Below are positions 10,198 to 18,516 of a DNA stretch of 64,000 nucleotides, one piece after another; position 1 is the stretch's first letter, and every line of letters begins with the position of its first letter. The notes below the pieces were generated by a model that had not been told where the DNA came from, did no database searches, and worked only from the letters and a program-made list of their open reading frames with translations. This stretch comes from Acidimicrobiales bacterium (GTDB taxonomy: Bacteria; Actinomycetota; Acidimicrobiia; Acidimicrobiales; DATDAH01): positions 1 to 64,000 of the forward strand of contig JAEUJM010000046.1 in assembly GCA_016794585.1 (NCBI GenBank), written 5' to 3'. The position numbers and the translations under genes are program-made.

Positions 10198-11535
10198 GTG
10201 TCGTCGATCCTCACCGCACTCGAAGACCTCGAGACCCAACTGGACGAGGCGATGGCCCACGACCCGGCGGGGTTGCCGGGGTCGGTGCTGGCCGAGGCAC
10301 TCGAGCGCCAGGTCCGGATCCGCAACAAGTGCGCTGCGCTCGACGCCCGGTTGGCGGGGGCGTTCGACGCGTCGAAGGAGTGGGCGGCGAACGGGTCCCG
10401 GTCCGCGGCGGCGTGGATGGTCACCGTCGGCCGCGAACGCAAGTGCGTGGCCGACCGGCGGGTGCGCCAAGGCAAGGCCCTGCGGGGCATGCCCGTGACG
10501 TGGGCGGCGTTCGCCCGCGGGGAGATCAACGTCGATCACGTCGACGAGCTGATCTCGGTGCGAACCGGGCGCGAGCAGGTGTTCACCGACTCCGAGCGGC
10601 GCCTGGTCGGTCACGCCATCGACAAGCGGTTCCGGTTGTTCCTCGACGAGCTCGAGTACTGGACCGCCATCGTCGACCCCCAAGGCGCCGACGACGACGC
10701 CGAAGCCGAACTGGCCGACGAGCACCTCCACGCCTCCGAGAGCTTCCAGGGCCAGGTCCGCCTGGACGGGTGGCTGGGCCGGGTGGGCGGGTCGCTGGTG
10801 ACTCGCGAGCTCGACCGGTTGTGCGACTGGTTGTTCGCCCAGGACTGGGCCGAAGCGACCGCCCGCCTCGGCGAAGGCAACGTCACTGCCGCAGACCTCC
10901 ATCGCAACCCGGCGGAACGGCGGGCGGCTGCGCTGATCTTGATGGCCGAGCGCTCAGGCGCCATGTCGCTCGGCGCGGCCGGCACCGCCACCAAGACGGT
11001 CCTCAACGTGGTCATGGACTGGGCCACGTTCTGCGCCGAGCTCGCCCGCCTCGAGGGCCGCACCGATCTCCGGTTCCCCGACGAGCGCACCTGCCGCCTC
11101 GACGACGGCACCATCATCGCCCCCTCCCAAGCCCTCTCGCTCGGGCTCGCCGGACACCTCCGCGGGTTGATCCTCGACCCCGACGGGGTCCCCCTGCACT
11201 TCGGCCAGACCCACCGGGGCTTCACCGGCGACCTGCGCACCGCGGTGCAACTCACCCACCCCTACTGCGGGCACGGCGCCGGGTGCGACGTCCCCTCGTG
11301 GCGCTGCCAGATCGACCACCTGGTCCCGTTCACCGACGGCGGCCCCACCGCCGCCGAGAACGGCGACCCCAAGTGCGGCCCCCACAACCGGTGGAAGGAA
11401 CGCCTCGACGCCGAGATCCGCCGCCGCCAACGATGGCGACGCGAACACCTCGACAACCGCCGCGACCCCGATCCCGGTGCCGACCGAGAACAAGCCGATC
11501 GGGAACCGGCCGACCAGGGAAGCGCGGCGGCGTAG
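10198..11535 (+). CDS. HNH endonuclease with DUF222 domain (13E12 repeat family)
   Basis: The 445-residue protein has an N-terminal alpha-helical DUF222 region (about 1-300) and a C-terminal HNH nuclease: C-x-V-x-S-W-R-C-QIDHLVPFTDGG followed by NGDPKCGPHNRWKE, with the HNH histidine, asparagine and paired cysteines present. GTG at 10198 has CTGGGAG seven bases upstream. The SOS promoter at 9998 leaves a leader of about 165 nt; an in-frame GTG at 10063 would add 45 low-complexity residues. The family is multicopy in many actinobacteria, and mobility is suspected but unproven. DNA-damage induction is inferred from the LexA box. Confidence 0.9.
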   Translation: MSSILTALEDLETQLDEAMAHDPAGLPGSVLAEALERQVRIRNKCAALDARLAGAFDASKEWAANGSRSAAAWMVTVGRERKCVADRRVRQGKALRGMPVTWAAFARGEINVDHVDELISVRTGREQVFTDSERRLVGHAIDKRFRLFLDELEYWTAIVDPQGADDDAEAELADEHLHASESFQGQVRLDGWLGRVGGSLVTRELDRLCDWLFAQDWAEATARLGEGNVTAADLHRNPAERRAAALILMAERSGAMSLGAAGTATKTVLNVVMDWATFCAELARLEGRTDLRFPDERTCRLDDGTIIAPSQALSLGLAGHLRGLILDPDGVPLHFGQTHRGFTGDLRTAVQLTHPYCGHGAGCDVPSWRCQIDHLVPFTDGGPTAAENGDPKCGPHNRWKERLDAEIRRRQRWRREHLDNRRDPDPGADREQADREPADQGSAAA

Positions 11536-11560
11536 CGCTCAGAACCAGACGGACGGATGG

Positions 11561-11965
11561 TCAGTCGTCGGCGCCGGCCGTGGCCGGCTGCACGGTGACC
11601 GCGGCGTCGCCGCGGTCACCGGCCCGCTCGACGCGCACGGCCAGCTGGCCGTTGCCGAGTGACGCGCTCACGGGGCCGTCGAAGCCGGCGGGAAGGTCGA
11701 ACTCGCGCTCGTAGGCGCCGTAGTCCCATTCGTGCAGCAGGTAGTCCTTGGGGGCGGCGGTGCGCAGGCGGGCGGCCAGCCGGAGGGTGCCGGACTCGAC
11801 GGCCACGCCGACATCGTCGGCCTGGACGCCCGGCATCGGGGCGACGATGACCACGGCCTCGGTGGTCTCGTAGACGTTCAGGGGCACCCGCTGCGGGCCG
11901 GCGCTCGAGTCGCCGCCGTCGAGCACGGTGCCGTCGGCGGTCGAGGGGGAGTCGGTGGAGGTCAT
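11561..11965 (-). CDS. Hsp20/alpha-crystallin family small heat-shock protein
   Basis: ATP-independent holdase chaperone. The 134 residues contain the alpha-crystallin core: VPLNVYETTEAVVIVAPMPGVQADDVGVAVESGTL-like strands, then the EREFDLPAGFDGPVSASLGNGQLAVRV region that corresponds to the family A-x-x-x-n-G-v-L motif, here LGNGQLAV. The N-terminal arm is short, Ser/Thr/Asp-rich. Ends 26 bp from the HNH gene on the opposite strand. No CIRCE or HAIR-type operator was seen upstream. Confidence 0.85.
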   Translation of the reverse strand: MTSTDSPSTADGTVLDGGDSSAGPQRVPLNVYETTEAVVIVAPMPGVQADDVGVAVESGTLRLAARLRTAAPKDYLLHEWDYGAYEREFDLPAGFDGPVSASLGNGQLAVRVERAGDRGDAAVTVQPATAGADD

Positions 11966-12019
11966 GGTCGGTCCCTACCCCGTCCCGCGCCCGGTCGTCA
12001 CCAGGAGTAGAACAACGCC

Positions 12020-13069
12020 ATGAGCTATCGGGTGATCCAGTGGGCCACGGGCAACGTCGGGCGGGCGGCCATCGAGGGCATCGCCGCTCACCCCGAGCTC
12101 GAACTGGTCGGCTGTTGGGTGTCGAGCGGTGCGAAGGCGGGCCGTGACGCCGGCGAGATCGCCGGGATCGACGCGCTCGGGGTCACCGCCACCACGGACA
12201 AGCAGGCCATCTACGACCTCGACGCCGACTGCGTGGTTTACAGCCCGATGCTGGCCGACGAGGCCGACGTGCATGCCATCCTCGCCTCGGGCAAGAACCT
12301 CGTGACCCCCGTCGGCTGGGTGTACCCCTTCAAGAGCACCGACCTCGCTGCGCTCGAGGGGGTCTGCCGCCAGGCCGAGGTCACCCTGCACGGGACGGGT
12401 ATCCATCCCGGCGGCATCACCGAACGCTTCCCGCTCATGCTCTCGTCGCTGTGCACGGGCATCCGCCACGTGCGAGCCGAGGAGTTCTCCGACATCCGCA
12501 GCTACGCCACCGAGTTCGTGGTGCGCGAGATCATGATGTTCGGCAAGACCGCCGAGCAGGCGGCCGCCTCGGGGATGGCCGACCTCCTCGGCCACGGGTT
12601 CTGCCAGTCCATCGACATGATCGCCGACGCCATGGGCTGGGAGCTCGACGACGAGAAGCGCGTGGTGCACGAAACCGCGGTGGCCACGGCGCCCATCGAC
12701 ACCCCGGTCGGCGTGCTCGAGACCGGCACGGTGGCGGCGCAGCGCTTCCGCTGGCAGGGCACGGTCGACGGCCAACCCGTGATCACGGCCGCAGTCAACT
12801 GGCTGATGGGTGAGGAGCACCTCGACCCGCCGTGGGACTTCGGCCCCGAGGGCCAGCGCTTCGAGATCGCCTTCGACGCCGACCCGCCGCTGTCGGTCAC
12901 GTTCCACGGCATTCACCCCGCCACCCTCGACGAGGGCATCGAGCGCAACGCCGGCATCGTGGCGACCGCCATGCACTGCGTGAACGCCGTCCCCTACGTC
13001 TGCGCCGCCGAGCCCGGCATCAAGACCTACCTCGATCTCCCTTTGATCGCCGGACGCGCCGGGAGCTGA
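12020..13069 (+). CDS. DapB-like NAD(P)H-dependent dehydrogenase/reductase
   Basis: N-terminal Rossmann motif VIQWATGNVGRAAIEGI (about residues 4-20) and a dihydrodipicolinate-reductase-like C-terminal half including HGTGIHPGGITERFP near 125. These 349-residue proteins belong to the group annotated as dihydrodipicolinate reductase or 2,4-diaminopentanoate/amine dehydrogenase. They are longer than true DapB and the substrate is unknown. AGGAG lies 12 bases and TAGAAC six bases upstream of the ATG, so the start is secure but its mode (leadered or leaderless) is not. Two small membrane proteins follow. Confidence 0.8.
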   Translation: MSYRVIQWATGNVGRAAIEGIAAHPELELVGCWVSSGAKAGRDAGEIAGIDALGVTATTDKQAIYDLDADCVVYSPMLADEADVHAILASGKNLVTPVGWVYPFKSTDLAALEGVCRQAEVTLHGTGIHPGGITERFPLMLSSLCTGIRHVRAEEFSDIRSYATEFVVREIMMFGKTAEQAAASGMADLLGHGFCQSIDMIADAMGWELDDEKRVVHETAVATAPIDTPVGVLETGTVAAQRFRWQGTVDGQPVITAAVNWLMGEEHLDPPWDFGPEGQRFEIAFDADPPLSVTFHGIHPATLDEGIERNAGIVATAMHCVNAVPYVCAAEPGIKTYLDLPLIAGRAGS

Positions 13070-13072
13070 CCC

Positions 13073-13276
13073 ATGGCAGCGGTGGCCATCGTCTTCGGTC
13101 TTCTCCTCATCGGCGGCCTGCTGCTGCACCAGTGGGGACAGCGCCGGGCCAAGGAGGCTGCGGCGACGCCCGACGACCGGGACCTGCGTGACCTCGCCGA
13201 CCCCAGCCGCTGGCCGGCGCCACCCGGCTCGTCATCGGATGAACTACCTGGTGACAGGGGCGACCCGGAGGCGTAG
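13073..13276 (+). CDS. Small single-pass membrane protein
   Basis: A 67-residue protein beginning three bases after the previous stop, so probably co-transcribed. Residues 3-19 (VAIVFGLLLIGGLLL) form one transmembrane helix, followed by a charged, Pro/Asp-rich tail. No family recognised. Confidence 0.5.
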   Translation: MAAVAIVFGLLLIGGLLLHQWGQRRAKEAAATPDDRDLRDLADPSRWPAPPGSSSDELPGDRGDPEA

Positions 13277-13279
13277 CGT
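13274..13279 (+). promoter_or_regulatory. Leaderless -10 element of the 70-residue membrane protein gene
   Basis: TAGCGT, seven bases before ATG at 13287. Confidence 0.55.
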
Positions 13280-13286
13280 CCTCCCC

Positions 13287-13499
13287 ATGTTCCTCGGTGC
13301 GCTGTTGCTCGTGGCCCTCCTCCTGCTCGGGGCCACCGCGCTCCTGCAGTGGCGCACCCGACGGCAGATCACCGGGGCGACCGCCCTCGGGGCCGAGGGC
13401 TCGCTCCGCGATGACGCCGGCGCGACCCGTGCGGTGGGACGGGAGACCGCCCGTCAGGAGAGCACCGCGATCCGCCGCATGGGCGAGGGCGGGTACTGA
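13287..13499 (+). CDS. Small single-pass membrane protein
   Basis: 70 residues with an N-terminal helix MFLGALLLVALLLLGATALL, then a basic and polar tail. TAGCGT at 13274-13279 lies seven bases before the ATG, a leaderless arrangement that fixes this start over longer in-frame options. No known family. Confidence 0.55.
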   Translation: MFLGALLLVALLLLGATALLQWRTRRQITGATALGAEGSLRDDAGATRAVGRETARQESTAIRRMGEGGY

Positions 13500-13511
13500 C
13501 CCGCCGCCCCG

Positions 13512-13913
13512 TCAGCCGCCGTAGGTGACGATGACGAGGGTGCCGTAGGCGAAGAGGATGCCGCTCACGCCGTAGGTCACGGCCTTGGTGGCGGCCCGCT
13601 TGCCGGGCGAGCGCACGTAGTCGTCGATGATCCAGCGCACGCCGTTGAGGCCGTGGAACAGCGCCAAGGTGAGCAGGGTCCAGTCGAAGAGGCGCCACAG
13701 GGGGTTGTCCCAGCGGTTGGCCACGAACTCGGCGTCGGTCTCGACCACGTCGTTGATGATGTGGGTGATCGAGAAGTGCAGCAGGCTCAGGAAGATCAGC
13801 ACCAGGCCCGAGATGCGCATGAAGTACCACGACCACGTCTCGAAGTTGGCCTTCGGCTTGCGGTCGACGACGGGGGCGCGCTTGCCCGGCGAGGGCTTCG
13901 TGGGAGCGGCCAT
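13512..13913 (-). CDS. sdhD: Succinate dehydrogenase membrane anchor subunit D
   Basis: Hydrophobic 133-residue subunit anchoring the succinate:quinone oxidoreductase and helping bind quinone and heme b. Three helices are visible (about 32-50, 71-90 and 103-125). The family motif SGLVLIFLSLLHFSITHII contains candidate heme-ligand histidines, and LFHGLNGVRWIIDDY is the typical second-helix signature. The ATG overlaps the sdhC stop (TGATG), so the two are coupled. sdhA and sdhB are not next to it: the following genes are on the other strand. Confidence 0.88.
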   Translation of the reverse strand: MAAPTKPSPGKRAPVVDRKPKANFETWSWYFMRISGLVLIFLSLLHFSITHIINDVVETDAEFVANRWDNPLWRLFDWTLLTLALFHGLNGVRWIIDDYVRSPGKRAATKAVTYGVSGILFAYGTLVIVTYGG

Positions 13914-14293
13914 CAGAGGATCCTCCCGTCGATGAAGGGCCAGAGGATCACGATCGAACCGGGGATGCCGGCGGCCAGGGTGATGAACACGACGAGGCCG
14001 GTGAGCATCTTCTCCTTGCGGATGACGCCGGGGAAGAAGTCGACCAGCACGATACGTAGGCCGTTCATCGAGTGGTAGAGCAGGGCGAAGAGCAGGCCGC
14101 ACTCGAACAGGCGCAGCAACACGTTGCCGTAGAGGGCGTGGACGGTGTCGTAGAGCTCAGGGTCGATGTTGACGAGCGAGACGTCGACGATGTGGAGCAG
14201 CAGGAACATGAAGACGAGGAAGCCCGTGACCCGGTGGCTCACGAAGGCCCACTGGCCGGACTTCCCCTTGTAGACGGTGCTGGCAGGGCTCAT
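13913..14293 (-). CDS. sdhC: Succinate dehydrogenase cytochrome b556 subunit C
   Basis: 126 residues with three helices. SHRVTGFLVFMFLLLHIVDV is the quinone/heme-site region (Ser-His-Arg) and LLYHSMNGLRIVLVDF carries the second conserved histidine. It forms the membrane anchor with SdhD and passes electrons from SdhB to quinone. It follows a 62-residue membrane protein by 10 bp. The catalytic sdhAB genes must lie elsewhere in the genome. Confidence 0.9.
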   Translation of the reverse strand: MSPASTVYKGKSGQWAFVSHRVTGFLVFMFLLLHIVDVSLVNIDPELYDTVHALYGNVLLRLFECGLLFALLYHSMNGLRIVLVDFFPGVIRKEKMLTGLVVFITLAAGIPGSIVILWPFIDGRIL

Positions 14294-14303
14294 GTCGGCG
14301 TGC

Positions 14304-14492
14304 TCACTCCGGGTTGCTCACGTCGCCGGCGCTCGGTGCCTTGGGGTACCAGCGGTTGCCCCACATGGTGGTCCAAGCGACGTAGACGGCGAAGAAGGTG
14401 ATGAGCAGGGCCACGAGGCCGAGGGCCACGCTGAAGAAGATCTGGGCCCGCTCGAGGGCGAGGACAGTGGTGTCGAAGAACGGGGTCTCCAC
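14304..14492 (-). CDS. Small membrane protein preceding sdhC
   Basis: 62 residues, one helix at about 19-41 (FFSVALGLVALLITFFAVYVAW) followed by WGNRWYPKAPSAGD. GTG start with TAACGT (14505-14500) seven bases upstream, hence leaderless and probably the first gene of the sdhCD transcript. Its position suggests an accessory or assembly role for the Sdh anchor, but no family was recognised. Confidence 0.6.
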   Translation of the reverse strand: METPFFDTTVLALERAQIFFSVALGLVALLITFFAVYVAWTTMWGNRWYPKAPSAGDVSNPE

Positions 14493-14499
14493 GGGACGG

Positions 14500-14505
14500 A
14501 CGTTA
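14500..14505 (-). promoter_or_regulatory. Leaderless -10 element of the sdhCD transcript
   Basis: TAACGT on the minus strand, seven bases before GTG at 14492, the first gene of the group. Confidence 0.6.
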
Positions 14506-14543
14506 CCGGACGGTCCGCAGGCACTCCCAACCGCAGGCGGGGC

Positions 14544-15845
14544 TTACGCGCCGAGCACCGGCCGACCCCGCAGGTAGGGGTGCAGCACCTCGGGGAGTGC
14601 GACGGTGCCGTCGGGCTGGCGATGGGTCTCCACCACGGCGGCCCAGACGCGGGGGACCGCCAGCGCGGAACCGTTGAGGGTGTGGACCACCTGCGGGCGC
14701 CCGGGCTTGGTCTCGCCCTCGGCCGGCGCCGGCCGGTAGCGGATGTTGGCCCGCCGGGCCTGGTAGTCGGTGAACCAAGACACCGACGACACCTCGAGCC
14801 ATTGGTCGACCCCGGGCGAGTAGACCTCGATGTCCCAGGTGCGGGCGGCTGAATTGCCGATGTCGCCGGCGCACAGATCGAGGATTCGGTAGGCCAGCCC
14901 GAGGTCGGCGATGAGCCCCTCGGCCCGGGCCAGGATCTCCTCGTGCATCGCTCTGGCCTGGTCGGGCGTGGTGTACGCCAGGATCTCGACCTTGTCGAAC
15001 TCGTGCACCCGAAGGAGGCCCCGGGTGTCGCGCCCAGCCGAACCCGCCTCGCGACGGAAACAGGACGTGTGGGCCATGAGGCGCATGGGGAGGTCGGCCT
15101 CGTCGAGGATCTCGTCCCGACCCAGGGACGTGAGGGGCACCTCGGCCGTGGGGATGGCCCAGAGGTCGTCGCGCTCGAGGTGGTAGGCGTCGTCGATGAA
15201 CTTGGGCAGGTGGCCCGTGGACACCATGGTGTCGGTGCGCACGAGGGTGGGCGGGCGGATCTCCTCGAAGGCGTCGGCGTTGCGGTCGAGGGCGGCCTGA
15301 CACAGCGCCCGCGCCAGGGTGGCGCCCCCGCCGCGGTACATGGGAAACATCGAGCCCGAGAGCTTGGCGCCGCGCTCCATGTCGAGCAGTCCGAGCGCCT
15401 CGCCGACCTCCCAGTGCGGGACCCGTTGGTGCTCGCCGTAGGCCTCGGCGTCGAAGGCCTCGACCCGCAGCACGACGTTGTCGTCCTCGCCGGCGCCGTC
15501 GGGGCAGTCCTCGGCGGGGAGGTTGGGGAGGTAGAGCAGCAGCTCGGTGACCTCGGCGGCCACCGCGTCGGCTCGCTCGGCCACCTCCTTCTCGGTGGCC
15601 CCGAGGGCCCGGCTGTCCTCCTGCACGGCCTCGGCCTCGGCCACGTTGCCTTCCCGCCGAAGGGTGCCCACCTGCTTCGACAGGGCGTTGATGCGGGCCC
15701 GCAGGTCGTCGCGCTCGGTGGTCAGTGCCCGCTGCTCGGCATCGAGGGCGAGCACCCGCTCGACCCCCTCGACGCCGTCGCCACGGCGGGCGATGGCGGC
15801 GGTCACCGCCTCGGGGTCGGCCCGGAGCCGGTGGATGTCGATCAT
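14544..15845 (-). CDS. serS: Seryl-tRNA synthetase
   Basis: Class II aminoacyl-tRNA synthetase charging tRNA-Ser. 433 residues: N-terminal coiled-coil tRNA-binding arm (about 25-105), then the catalytic core with motif 2 FRREAGSAGRDTRGLLRVHEFDKVE and motif 3 GSALAVPRVWAAVVE. TACGCT at 15857-15852 is six bases before the ATG, marking a leaderless start. The divergent ABC ATPase gene begins only 33 bp away with its own leaderless promoter. Confidence 0.95.
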   Translation of the reverse strand: MIDIHRLRADPEAVTAAIARRGDGVEGVERVLALDAEQRALTTERDDLRARINALSKQVGTLRREGNVAEAEAVQEDSRALGATEKEVAERADAVAAEVTELLLYLPNLPAEDCPDGAGEDDNVVLRVEAFDAEAYGEHQRVPHWEVGEALGLLDMERGAKLSGSMFPMYRGGGATLARALCQAALDRNADAFEEIRPPTLVRTDTMVSTGHLPKFIDDAYHLERDDLWAIPTAEVPLTSLGRDEILDEADLPMRLMAHTSCFRREAGSAGRDTRGLLRVHEFDKVEILAYTTPDQARAMHEEILARAEGLIADLGLAYRILDLCAGDIGNSAARTWDIEVYSPGVDQWLEVSSVSWFTDYQARRANIRYRPAPAEGETKPGRPQVVHTLNGSALAVPRVWAAVVETHRQPDGTVALPEVLHPYLRGRPVLGA

Positions 15846-15851
15846 GGGGCG

Positions 15852-15872
15852 AGCGTATTCGGCGCGTAGCTT
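15852..15872. promoter_or_regulatory. Back-to-back leaderless promoters of serS and the ABC exporter
   Basis: TACGCT (15857-15852, leftward) and TAGCTT (15867-15872, rightward) each sit six bases before a start codon. The two start codons are only 33 bp apart, so each -35 region and RNA polymerase footprint reaches into the other gene's coding start. Confidence 0.65.
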
Positions 15873-15878
15873 GGCGCC

Positions 15879-16886
15879 GTGCCGACAATCGAGGTCGAAG
15901 ACCTCACCATCCGCTACGGCCCGCTCACCGCGGTCGACGGGCTCTCGATGCACGCCGACGCCGGCGAGGTGGTCGGGCTCCTCGGGCCCAACGGCGCCGG
16001 CAAGACCAGCACCGTCGAGACCCTCGAGGGGTACCGGGCCGCCACCTCGGGCACGGTGCGGGTGCTCGGCCTCGACCCGGGTCGCGACCACAGTGCCCTC
16101 GTCCCCCGCATCGGCGTGATGCTCCAGCAGGGCGGCGTCTACCCCGGCATCACCCCTCGAGAGGCGGTTCGGCTCTTCGCCGCCTACTACCCGGGGGCAC
16201 ACGCACCCGACCGACTGCTCGAGAGGGTGGGCCTGGCCGACAAGGCGGCCACCCCGGTGCGCCGGCTGTCGGGCGGGGAAGCACAGCGCCTCTCGCTGGC
16301 CCTCGCCCTGGTCGGCCGGCCCGAGGTGGCCTTCCTCGACGAGCCCACCTCGGGCATCGACATCAGCGGGCGCCAGCTCATCCGCGAGGTGATCCGTGAA
16401 CTGCGTGACGACGGCGTCTGCGTGCTGGTCACCACCCACGACCTCGACGAGGCCGAGAAGCTCGCCGACCGGGTGGTCATCATCGACCACGGCCAGGTGG
16501 TCGGGGTGGGGACCCCCGCCGAGCTGATGACCGCAGGCGCGGGCGAGGAGATCCGCTTCGGGGCCCCACCCGGCCTCGACGTCGCCGACCTGGGTGCCCG
16601 CCTCGGGGCCTCCGTGGACGAGGAGTCTCCCGGGGAGTACCGGGTCGACACCGCCGCCACCCCCGCCGCCGTGGCCGCCCTCACCGCCTGGCTGGCCGAC
16701 CACGACCTGCCCCTCGCCGATCTGCGCGCCGGTCGCCAGCGCCTCGAGGACGTCTTCCTGCGCCTCACGGCCAGCGCGGAGGGCGCCCAGAGCGGTCCCG
16801 AGGTCGCGGACAGCGCCCGCCCGGAGGCGGCACGCGGCGGCCTCGCCCGGCGGAGGCGACGCCGTCGGGGGGAGGGCCCCCGATGA
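15879..16886 (+). CDS. ABC exporter ATP-binding protein
   Basis: 335 residues with Walker A GPNGAGKTST (about 37-46), signature LSGGEAQRLSLALAL, Walker B VAFLDEPTSG and the H-loop TTHDLDEAEKLADRVVII. It resembles DrrA/CcmA-type daunorubicin-resistance ATPases with a C-terminal extension that ends very basic. GTG start, leaderless. It overlaps the permease gene by four bases (ATGA), so the two form one exporter. Substrate unknown; position beside the oxidase operon does not prove a link. Confidence 0.9.
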   Translation: MPTIEVEDLTIRYGPLTAVDGLSMHADAGEVVGLLGPNGAGKTSTVETLEGYRAATSGTVRVLGLDPGRDHSALVPRIGVMLQQGGVYPGITPREAVRLFAAYYPGAHAPDRLLERVGLADKAATPVRRLSGGEAQRLSLALALVGRPEVAFLDEPTSGIDISGRQLIREVIRELRDDGVCVLVTTHDLDEAEKLADRVVIIDHGQVVGVGTPAELMTAGAGEEIRFGAPPGLDVADLGARLGASVDEESPGEYRVDTAATPAAVAALTAWLADHDLPLADLRAGRQRLEDVFLRLTASAEGAQSGPEVADSARPEAARGGLARRRRRRRGEGPR

Positions 16887-17611
16887 CGGCCTACCTGGCC
16901 CAGGCCCGCACGGAGCTGGTCCTCACCCTGCGCCGGGGCGAGTCGATCCTGCTCACCCTCGGCATCCCCGTGCTGCTGCTCGTGTTCTTCTCGCAGGTGG
17001 ACGTGCTGCCGAAGCCCGCCGGCGTCGACGAGCCCATCGACTTCCTCGCCCCCGGGGTCATCGCCCTCGCCCTGATGTCCACGGCCATGGTCAACGTGGC
17101 CATCGCCACCGGCTTCGAGCGCCAGTACGGGGTGCTCAAGCGGCTCGGCGCCACTCCCCTCGGGCGTCCCCGGCTCCTCATGGCAAAGACCACCGCGGTG
17201 CTCGCGGTCGAGGTGGTGCAGCTCCTCGTCCTGGTCCCCCTCTCCCTCCTGCTGGGATGGGAGCCGGAGGCCACGTGGCTGCCGTTCCTCGTCGTCGCCG
17301 CGTTGGGGACCGTGGCCTTCGCCGGCCTCGGCCTGCTCATGGCGGGCACCCTGCGGGCCGAGCTCACGCTGGCCCTGGCCAATGGGCTCTACCTGGTGCT
17401 GCTGCTCCTCGGCGGCATGATCATCCCGCTGTCGGAGCTGCCTGGCCCCCTCGAGGCGTTCGCGGAGCTGCTGCCCGCGGCCGCCCTCGCCGCCGGCGTC
17501 GATGGCACCCTCACCGCCGGCGCGTCGGTGCCGGGATGGGCGTGGGCCACGCTCGTCCTCTGGGCCATCGCCACACCGGTGGCGGCGGCCCTCACGTTCC
17601 GCTGGGAGTAG
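16883..17611 (+). CDS. ABC-2 type transporter permease
   Basis: 242 residues with six predicted membrane helices, including ILLTLGIPVLLLVFF, FLAPGVIALALMSTAMVNVA, VVAALGTVAFAGLGLLMAG and LYLVLLLLGGMIIPLS, the last a typical ABC-2 helix. It pairs with the overlapping ATPase gene. Its last 20 bases overlap the end of the convergent ctaG gene, so no separate terminator exists between them. Confidence 0.88.
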   Translation: MTAYLAQARTELVLTLRRGESILLTLGIPVLLLVFFSQVDVLPKPAGVDEPIDFLAPGVIALALMSTAMVNVAIATGFERQYGVLKRLGATPLGRPRLLMAKTTAVLAVEVVQLLVLVPLSLLLGWEPEATWLPFLVVAALGTVAFAGLGLLMAGTLRAELTLALANGLYLVLLLLGGMIIPLSELPGPLEAFAELLPAAALAAGVDGTLTAGASVPGWAWATLVLWAIATPVAAALTFRWE

Positions 17612-18503
17612 CGGGGGGCTCGGTGGGGGCCGGGTGCTCGTCGAACTGCGCCTCGACGTGCTGCCACGTCAACACGTCGCGCTCGCTGAGCACCTCACCG
17701 GTGCGCTCGGCGCGCTCGTGGCGGGCCGCCCACTGGAAGAACATCACGCTGATCACGCCCCACAGGTAGGCGCTGCCGCCCAGCTTCATGATGAGACCGG
17801 CCATCTGCTGGTCGGCGAGGGCGCTGATCCCCCACAGGCGCTGGGGGTCGTCGTAGGTCTCGTAGATCACCGTGCCGCCGAGCGTGAGCCACGCCGCCGG
17901 CACCGTGGGCACGATCGACATCAGGAACAGGTAGATCATCTGGCCCGGCAGCGACATGCGCAGCTCGGGGAAGGGGCCGCACACCGGCATCCACATGAGC
18001 AGTGCGCTGAAGACCACCAGCACGTGGACGCTGTAGTGGACGATGCCGTTCTCGACCGAGAAGTTCACCACGGTGGGCCAGTGGGTGAAGATGACCACCC
18101 CGTTGAAGATGACCGCGGCCACCACCGGGAAGGCCAGGACCTTCAGCCAGCGCCACAGCCGCCCCTCGCCGATGATGAGGCGAGCGAGCCAGGTGGGGGT
18201 GGCCAGCAGGAACAGCGGCGGCACGATGTACGCCAGCACGAAGTGCTGGATCATGTGCAGTGCGTACAGGTACTGCTCGGCGATGTCGTGCAGCGGCCAG
18301 TCGGCGGCCAGCCACAACATGACCATGCCGGCGATGAAGAAGCCCCGCTGGCGTCGGGTGATGATGGGCTCGCCCTCGGGGACGACCTTGGGGCCGATGA
18401 CCTTGGCGGCGTACCAGCCCAGGGCCACCAGGCTGATGAGGACGAACCAGACCTCGGGATGCGGCTGCCACCGCCAGGGCTGCAGGGCGGCGACGACGGT
18501 CAT
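17592..18503 (-). CDS. ctaG: Cytochrome c oxidase assembly protein, CtaG/caa3 type
   Basis: Seven-helix membrane protein of the caa3_CtaG family, involved in maturing cytochrome c oxidase. 303 residues. Characteristic segments are WLAADWPLHDIAEQYLYALHMIQHFVLAYIVPPLFLLATP, with the conserved histidines in ALHMIQH, and the later HYSVHVLVVFSALLMWMPV. Last gene of the leftward oxidase operon, 13 bp after subunit IV. Confidence 0.88.
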   Translation of the reverse strand: MTVVAALQPWRWQPHPEVWFVLISLVALGWYAAKVIGPKVVPEGEPIITRRQRGFFIAGMVMLWLAADWPLHDIAEQYLYALHMIQHFVLAYIVPPLFLLATPTWLARLIIGEGRLWRWLKVLAFPVVAAVIFNGVVIFTHWPTVVNFSVENGIVHYSVHVLVVFSALLMWMPVCGPFPELRMSLPGQMIYLFLMSIVPTVPAAWLTLGGTVIYETYDDPQRLWGISALADQQMAGLIMKLGGSAYLWGVISVMFFQWAARHERAERTGEVLSERDVLTWQHVEAQFDEHPAPTEPPATPSGT

Positions 18504-18516
18504 GGCGAGGGCTCCG

